DNA from: Cyprinodon diabolis
Lineage: Eukaryota > Chordata > Actinopteri > Cyprinodontiformes > Cyprinodontidae
Reading direction: 5' to 3'
DNA length: 64,000 nt
NCBI GenBank assembly: GCA_030533445.1
Contig: CM060069.1
Coordinates: forward strand, 29,387,337 to 29,451,336
How positions within the stretch are numbered: the first letter of the stretch is position 1; the number at the start of each line of letters is the position of its first letter. Positions 58,301 to 64,000 of the stretch are shown here, piece by piece. The notes under the pieces were generated by a model that was given only the letters and a program-made list of their open reading frames with translations, did not search any database and was not told where the DNA came from. The translations under genes and the position numbers were made by a program.

Positions 58301-61300
58301 GGTGAATAAGTTTGACTTTTCAGGAAAACACAAATTTGTTTGGGTGACCCCAAACTTTTGAACGGTAGTGTATATATATATATATTCTAGTGGTTTCTAA
58401 ATCGAGGGTCAACATTTGGCTTTTTGAAATGCGAATTCTAACCTCGGGAAAGAAATTCATCTTAGAATCCCAATACATGGGATTTTTTGGTCCATAAAGT
58501 AGTAAATCAGGGTTGTTGTTTTTTTCCCGTTTCAGAGCTGCTTAGGAATTCTGGTTGGTTTTGATGTTACTGTTAACCCGCTCTTTGGAGAACATTTACA
58601 ACCTTTTTTGACTGAAGAGTTTGGAGACATGATATATCCCATTTGCCACTGCTAGACCCAACTATTGAGTTTTTTCAAAACATTTTTGTGTTCCTTAGAA
58701 TTATAACGTGTCGCTAAGATTGAGAGGTTGTCAGATTTGGGAACCCACAAATCACATTTCTGCTTTTCATGGAAGCTTTGATTTAGTCATTTCTTTGTAA
58801 TGTGACCTCCTGCCCTGTCAGCGATGGTTGGCATGTAGCAACCCTGTCTGTACATTATTTCATACTTCGAATTTAGTTTAGATCTCCAGTAAAAAAAAAA
58901 AAAGCCAATCTGAAAGTCAATCAGTTTGACTGATCAGCAACTTTAGGATGAATCATCTTTTTCTCCAGTAATTGTAACACAGTCCTGTGTACTAAGCAGA
59001 GAATGGTGTCGGAGGTTGTTTTTTTTCTGAGGGTGGAAGATTTAAAGTCAGTTACTTTTATTATCATAAAAGTTAGATGAAGTCAGAGCAACATAAAAAT
59101 AAGAAGCTCTTTTAAAGGAAACTGTTCTTGAACCAAAAACAGGAATGTAAATGTGTTAAAGTAAATTGTTCCATTTGACCTTTTTTGAACATTTTGACCT
59201 CATTGCAGTTGCAGCTAACTTAGAACATGCTAGCAGCCTCATTTAATCTCTCAGACAAGAGAAAGGCGACTTGTTTTCAGGGAGGACAAACAAAGATAGT
59301 TCTTTATATATAGTTTACTTTGAGATATGTTAAAGGGGTCATAGAATGATTCTATAGGGTATTTGGTGCTCGTCCTTAAGGTCTCTGAATAGGGTGTGTA
59401 AAATTGGTTGGGCTGAAAATGGCATATTTGCTGTTCTATGAGCCCTAATGCAAGCCTGGTTAAAAGCCCTAGAATGAAACTACAGGTTTTCTTCCTTTTA
59501 TGGTATGATCATGAATATTTAGATTAGCTGTGCGCTGATTGGTTGGTTTATAACGAGCAAAGCTGCTGAGCAAAGACGCATCATAGGAACAAGCACTCAC
59601 TCACTGAAACATCAAATTGTTGATAAGGTAGGGTGACCAGACGTCCTCTTTTTACCCGGAGATGTCCTACTTTCATACCTAAAAAAATGTCCGGGGAGGA
59701 TTTCAAAATCTTCAGAGATTTTGCTCGACTATAGAGCAGCACGTAGTTGAAACACACCGGGCATTCGAACTTAGCCGTCAGCTCCTGGGCTGGTCCTGGA
59801 ATCCCGGAGGACAGGGGCAGGGAGCCAGCGAGGGTGGAGTGACTGAACCCGACCCGGTGACTAATACAGCTTGCGGTTGTGATGGCCTTACAGCCCCTCG
59901 TTTCAGTAAAAGTTTAGCAAATCCTGCTTTGAACTGTCCAAGATTTGGAAAGCTGCCTTCGGTAAAATGCTTAGAGCCAATGAACAGCTGAGCATCAAAC
60001 TTTGCAGGGATCTTCTAATAGACAACAATAATCCATGCCTGTCGAGTCTTCGGATCCTTAGGAAGACTGTGAAAATGTTCCCCTTTTTCCATGCAGCCTG
60101 GAACACTGCATTTACACCCATGATTCTGGCTCATTTTCAACAGAGAAACTGCCTGCTTTGTAATTCTTGTAGAAGTAAACCCGACTCAGGCTAAACAGCT
60201 AAACTGGTGTCTTATATCTACCTCTATTCATGTTCTTGGGCCAGTGAACCAGTGGGCTCGTCTGTATATCGATTTTGGGGCGTGAAAAAAGTACAGGCCT
60301 GAAGAAAATAAGGCAACATCCCCGAATTGACGTCAATTCAGCGCTTCGTCTGAATTTGCCCTTTTTATGGTGGAAGTTTAGAATTGTGAGATTTGCAGAA
60401 AAACTAGGTGTCGATTGGGTTTGAACTTCTCTGAACGTCCATTTCACCCACTGAACTATCGTTCTATATCTATGACAAGGTAAACTTTTGCGTTCAATGA
60501 TCCCTTTAAAGGTATAGTGGAGGATGATCTTTTTTCGGGTGGTTCGTCTACCATATGTTTAAAGGATTTTTTCAGGTCACTAGGTGCATATTAATGCTCC
60601 ATGCGGAGGACCCTTCTCAGAAACTCAGCGATGTAACTTGAAAGGGGGTAGATCAGTCTCTGAATGAGTCATGTGACCCAGAGCGGCGCTTTACGGCAGT
60701 CTGAGCTCCCATTAAACCAGAGCGCTAACCTTAGAAACTTGTTGTCGTTTCCAACAAACCAGATAAGATAGTTTACCTGATTAGACATACTATATATTTG
60801 GCTCTCTGATATAGGATTTAGTCCCAAGTCGTGAATGCAGCCGCGTCTATTTAATTTTGAAATGGTGCACTAGATTTTAATGGCGCTAAATTTAAAAGTT
60901 ACACAGTATTGCTTTAAATAGCCTCTTCTCTCACGTACAAAGTGTAACATTGTTGGTTTTTGTATTGTAAACAATGAATGTTCCCTTGTGGTTTCCCTAA
61001 ATGCTGTTAGTCGCAAGTCTTTAACAGAAACTTTCAGAAAGCTAATTTTTTTTGTCTGCTCTGTTATTTATCAGGTGCGCTAACCAAGGTAAGAGATTGC
61101 CCAAAGCTGGAGGGTGAGCTGCATGACCGATGCAACATCATATCCTGCGCCACGCTAGCGGAAATCCAGCACTTCCACCGCACGCGGGTGCGGGACTTCC
61201 GTTTGCAGATGCAGCACCATCTGCACCAGCAGATCAGCTTCTTCCAGAAAATCACCGCCAAGCTAGAGGATGCCTTGAAGAAATACGACGATGAGCAATA

Positions 61301-61301
61301 A
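49340..61301 (+). CDS. snx18: sorting nexin 18 (SH3-PX-BAR), complete
   Basis: Four coding exons, 49340-50097, 50190-50483, 52992-53374 and 61075-61301 (TAA), join in phase to give about 553 residues. Residues 1-60 are an SH3 domain ([35 protein letters not shown]). Residues 61-160 are a Ser/Pro/Gln-rich linker with an acidic [10 protein letters not shown] patch at 115-124. The PX region follows the [17 protein letters not shown] block and contains [13 protein letters not shown]; the BAR domain fills exons 3-4. [18 protein letters not shown] and [22 protein letters not shown] favour SNX18 over SNX9 or SNX33. The family acts with dynamin and N-WASP in endocytosis, and SNX18 also in autophagosome formation. 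I chose the ATG at 49340 because [11 protein letters not shown] lines up with the human start; in-frame ATGs at 49322 and 49295 would add 6 or 15 residues. The BAR domain looks about ten residues shorter than human SNX18 just after exon 4 begins. Confidence 0.93.
51424..52862. repeat. large inverted repeat in snx18 intron 2
   Basis: 51424-51917 and 52397-52862 are inverted copies of about 470-490 bp, separated by about 480 bases. Paired landmarks include CAGACATTTTTGATTTAT, CGCAAAAGGGGAAAATCA, GGGAGAGGTGCAGCAGAGTG and GTATAAATCAGCCTTA with their complements. The inner ends (AAGGCCGATTTATAC) resemble PIF-Harbinger-type MITE ends, so these may be two copies of one element head to head. Confidence 0.8.
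53375..56688. other. snx18 intron 3, left part, no gene seen
   Basis: AT-rich, with a T-run at 55077-55089. On the minus strand near 56550-56585, VIPQGSI (complement of a TAGAACCCTGAGGGATGACA stretch) hints at another decayed reverse transcriptase. No exon was found. Confidence 0.35.
56689..56795. repeat. ATCC tetranucleotide microsatellite
   Basis: About 26 tandem ATCC units, nearly perfect, directly joined to the truncated left side of a Tc1-type element. Confidence 0.97.
56796..58370 (+). mobile_element. Tc1/mariner element (DD38E spacing), left end lost
   Basis: The right end GGTCACCCAAACAAAT (inverted; seen as GGGTGACCCCAAACTTTTGA then ACGGTAGTG) stops before TA at 58371. The left interior (GAAGGAAAAGCACTGTACTT, then GCTGCAAATGTCTGGTTTTT) is recognisable, but the left terminal repeat is missing and replaced by the ATCC array. 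Confidence 0.82.
57167..58210 (+). pseudogene. Tc1-like transposase, two frameshifts
   Basis: [20 protein letters not shown] (helix-turn-helix), SGRPHC, then [20 protein letters not shown], then [38 protein letters not shown] and [16 protein letters not shown]. All three catalytic acids are present, with 38 residues between the last two. Frames shift near 57200 and near 57610 (an A-rich GGGGAAAAAAG run), so it is not functional, but the rest is well preserved, suggesting a fairly recent copy. Confidence 0.88.
59334..60505. mobile_element. TTAA-flanked element, 1172 bp
   Basis: AGGGGTCATAGAATG at the left and the inverted AGGGATCATTGAACG at the right lie between TTAA sites (59330-59333, 60506-60509), as for piggyBac- or Kolobok-type elements. 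A GGGTGACCAGACGTCCTC stretch at 59632 may be the end of another nested repeat. No transposase recognised. Confidence 0.7.
60510..60917. mobile_element. TTAA-type MITE sequence, composite
   Basis: Starts AGGTATAGTGGAGGATG directly at the TTAA of the preceding element (same family as 5238 and 44417). From a second TTAA at 60559, another short repeat runs to AAAAGTTACACAGTATTGCT before TTAA at 60914. It probably represents one MITE truncated or invaded by another. Confidence 0.5.
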
Positions 61302-61825
61302 CAGGAAAGCACCAGCCAAACGGAGGGGGAGAGAAACACATGAGTAAAGAATCAAAGGATTTATGACTTCATCTTTTACTAACATCTTTAAATCTTTCCA
61401 AAAAAATTAAAGATGTTGTGATGGATCTTTCATCTGGCATGTTGGGAGATGTTTCTGTAAAAACAGACAACTTTTTTGTCTGAAGCGATGATGAGTGTAC
61501 CAGCAATGGGGATTTTCTGAATACTCCATGCAACATTTAAAGCAGCTCTGTGTGCTGGGGCCTGCTGTTTGAATCATGCTTTCTGGGTCATGTCACTGAC
61601 TCCTCTGTTTCTTTCTGAAGGAATGTGGGTTTTAACTTAACATAAATATGGACAAAAGACTTCCCAAACTGCATACATCTAAACCTAAGTTAACATTTCT
61701 GATAATTATTCAATGTTTTACTTGAATAACCCACTCAGTATTGTTTGAATGTGTAATTTGAAGAAATTCTCACTGTGGAAAGTGACAAAGAGGGCATGAT
61801 CTGTTCCTTCATTCCATTTTGTAAA

Positions 61826-61836
61826 AATAAAATAAA
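61826..61836 (+). other. candidate snx18 polyadenylation signals
   Basis: Two overlapping AATAAA hexamers start at 61826 and 61831, about 530 bases after the stop. They are the first strong signals downstream, so the 3' UTR is probably 61302 to about 61860. Confidence 0.55.
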
Positions 61837-62519
61837 ACCTATAATCAATTTTACTTTAAAATCTTGGACAACTCAGATACTGTGTTTCACAGTGTTATAA
61901 TCTGATGATGTGCTCTGCTTACTCTTGTCGTCTACAGTGCTATGAAAACATATTGAGGCTGAACTTGACTTTTCATGAGATTGTTAGATTTGAATGTTTC
62001 AAATCTCACAAAAATCAAAAACAAAGCTAAAGAAGTGCTCCTTTTGAAATCCAAAATTAACTTTGTTAAACTACTTTTTTGGTTTTATGTGTCCAGTCAC
62101 ACATAGACTTAATTATTTCTATGCCTATAGAGGGATAAAAAAAATCACTTCTCTACCTCAAACCTTTCTAACAGCATCAAATATACTTATTCAAGTACAA
62201 AATAGAAAAAAAGTCCCATCTGTTAAACTAATAAAGGTAGGGTAGGTAGGGGTTTGAGCAAATCATAATGTGTTTATCAACAAATGGGAAAACTGGTAGG
62301 TTACACATACCAGGGGTTAAATAAAGAAATTCAACTAAACCTCAGATCGTTATTCCCAACCCATCAAAAAGAACCCTCAGGACAACAACCCATAGGACAT
62401 TTGCCTTTTTTATGGTTTTCAAGTCTTTTGGGAAGCCACTCATTGGACTAACGAGAGGTATGATGGGGATAAAAAAAACTGTCCTGTTGTATCTGCTATA
62501 AAAATAACAGCGTTTCAGA

Positions 62520-62765
62520 GGGATAAAATCCCACTGACAGTCAATCATGTTGGTGGTACAATGATGGTCTGGGCCTGTTTTAGTTTATTAGGACAGGGAG
62601 TATTTGTTATAATTGAGGCTACTAATTCTGATCTCCAGCAAAAGGGAGAATGTTTAAGACATAGGGTTATCTTAAACTCAAACATCAGAGATTATGCAGC
62701 ATGGTGATCCAAGACGCACCAATTATCACAAACACATGATGATTTATTAAGGTATATGATTGTAA
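62520..62765 (+). pseudogene. Tc1/mariner transposase relic
   Basis: VGGTMMVWACFS near 62545-62580 and MQHGDPRRTNYHKH near 62697-62735 match the GGGSVMVWGCFS and QQDNDPKHT regions, with the catalytic residue environment lost. Confidence 0.55.
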
Positions 62766-62770
62766 TATGA

Positions 62771-62774
<4 letters not shown>

Positions 62775-62811
<37 letters not shown>
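62775..62811. repeat. AT dinucleotide microsatellite
   Basis: Pure TA run of about 37 bases. Confidence 0.95.
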
Positions 62812-62812
<1 letters not shown>

Positions 62813-63349
62813 GTCCAGTAGCTCTCTGCCTAAAGTCAAAGAAAGTAAACCGCAGGAACAAGGTGAGATGGGTGAGTGAGATACTGCCTTACAAGTCCTT
62901 ACAGTTACACATTTTAAAACTAAAACAAGATAGAGACAACATTGCCCTTAACATTTATTAGTAAAATCAGTTTAAAAATGAAATTTGCAGCCCAGAAAAA
63001 TACTTGCATTTAAAGTGACATGTTTCTGAGTTCTTCTTTAGTATATCTATGCTTCACTTTGTAGTAGCCACTCTGTAGTTTGCGTAAGCTTTACAGGATC
63101 AGATAAGTGTTTAAAGGGCTGCAAAAGTCAATGTACTTTGGATAAACACAATGATATTCCTATGAAGGTTAGGGGATGACAAGAATTACAAGGTTTTTAT
63201 AGGCAGAGAAGTCAGGGTGTGCTTGTTGGTGAGTCATATCCATCAGAGGCAAAAATAATCCCCCATATTTCCTCTGTATTTAGCTGCAGAAAGATCTGCA
63301 CAAGTCAATACTTTTGAATCATTCATTATGTGTTAAGTTTAAAAGTTTC

Positions 63350-63455
63350 CACCGGGTTAATCAGTTCATCAGCATAGGAATAAAGGTTTGCTCTATGTCC
63401 CCCGGTGATCAGTCCAAACAGGTCCAAGGATGGAGCCCTGAGGTACTACACATTA
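63350..63455 (-). pseudogene. reverse transcriptase relic
   Basis: On the minus strand VPQGSILGP (complement of about 63418-63444) is followed by SYADELIN (about 63360-63385), decayed GVPQGSILGP and YADDTQL boxes in order. Nothing else of the element is clear. Confidence 0.55.
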
Positions 63456-64000
63456 CTTAATTCAGCAAACTAACACCCAATAATGATTGAGATCACCTGA
63501 AATTTCCACTTGTTAGAAAACACATCCCAGTTACAATAACTCGACTGTAATTACCCAAAAAGCACAAGTCTGTTTTTTTTAAGGTGAAAAAAAATTCTAC
63601 AATCTCATGTTACCATGTCAGTCAGTTTTTACAAAACTAATGAGAAAATCTCTAATTTACAAAGTAAAGAATAAAGCATCAGATTCTGTTGAGTACACAT
63701 ACCTCAGAACCATATTCCACTGGTTTAGATCATAAACATTGTTGTAATATTCAAACACTGTATGTCTGTTTCTAAAACCCAAATTAACCTGCTGCTTCGT
63801 GGGTGCTTTAACTGACAATATCAGTGGATATTGATAATAATATATTTAAAAAAAATAAAATATATAAATATTTTTAGGACCTTTATGTGTCGTTTTATTT
63901 TTTTTATTAGCATGAATTTTTATTTTTCTGCTCCAGCTTGACATACCATCAGAATCCCACCAGCTCTATAGTGAGGTCATGATCAGTCAGTACATGCAGG
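63456..64000. other. window end, nothing recognised
   Basis: AT-rich sequence with short T and A runs and no open frame of note. Confidence 0.4.

Noticed and set aside
59967..60194. 75-codon frame inside the TTAA element
   Set aside because: No transposase motif recognised and both strands have similar chance frames.

Overview
This is vertebrate nuclear DNA, almost certainly from a teleost fish. It has short exons in long AT-rich introns with GT-AG splice sites. Its repeat load is typical of fish: several Tc1/mariner lineages, short hAT elements with 8-bp duplications, pogo-type and TTAA-flanked elements, Penelope and LINE fragments, tRNA-like SINE pieces and long microsatellites. Species cannot be resolved from the window.

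Four protein-coding genes can be assembled exon by exon. (1) slc46a2, plus strand, 3' part only (968-8944): a major-facilitator transporter whose 5' exons lie left of the window. (2) snx30, minus strand, nine coding exons (32052 down to 14904), complete: a PX-BAR sorting nexin of 444 residues. (3) inip, plus strand, four exons (35581-40194), complete: the 102-residue SOSS complex subunit C. (4) snx18, plus strand, four coding exons (49340-61301), complete: an SH3-PX-BAR sorting nexin of about 553 residues. Order and orientation of slc46a2, snx30 and inip (tail-to-tail, then head-to-head) match the human 9q32 block as I recall it. snx18 next to them is an extra neighbour.

Layout: 1-0.95 kb holds a foldback repeat. 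1-9 kb is slc46a2, with an hAT element in its first visible intron that itself carries a Tc1-like element. 9-14.9 kb is the slc46a2 3' UTR and a quiet convergent intergenic stretch. 14.9-32 kb is snx30, whose last intron holds a nest of elements (15.36-19.08 kb: a LINE-like copy interrupted by two TA-flanked elements and a Penelope fragment) and whose other introns hold hAT elements. 32-35.5 kb is the head-to-head intergenic region with a TA microsatellite, SINE pieces and another hAT-like repeat. 35.5-40.2 kb is inip, with a 1.5-kb foldback element in intron 1 and a composite CCTT array in intron 2. 40.2-49.3 kb is intergenic, almost all repeats, including a Tc1 element with a LINE inside it and a striking 3-kb block of palindromic elements and a 20-bp satellite (45.3-48.35 kb). 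49.3-61.3 kb is snx18, with a large inverted repeat in intron 2 and a third Tc1-type lineage in intron 3. 61.3-64 kb is the snx18 3' UTR and decayed transposon sequence.

Two of the genes (snx30, snx18) encode membrane-remodelling sorting nexins of endosome and autophagy traffic. inip encodes a DNA-damage protein and slc46a2 a membrane transporter; I see no shared pathway. No bacterial-type system, RNA gene or CRISPR array was found. The most unusual material is in the repeats, above all the palindromic-element and satellite block at 45.3-48.35 kb.
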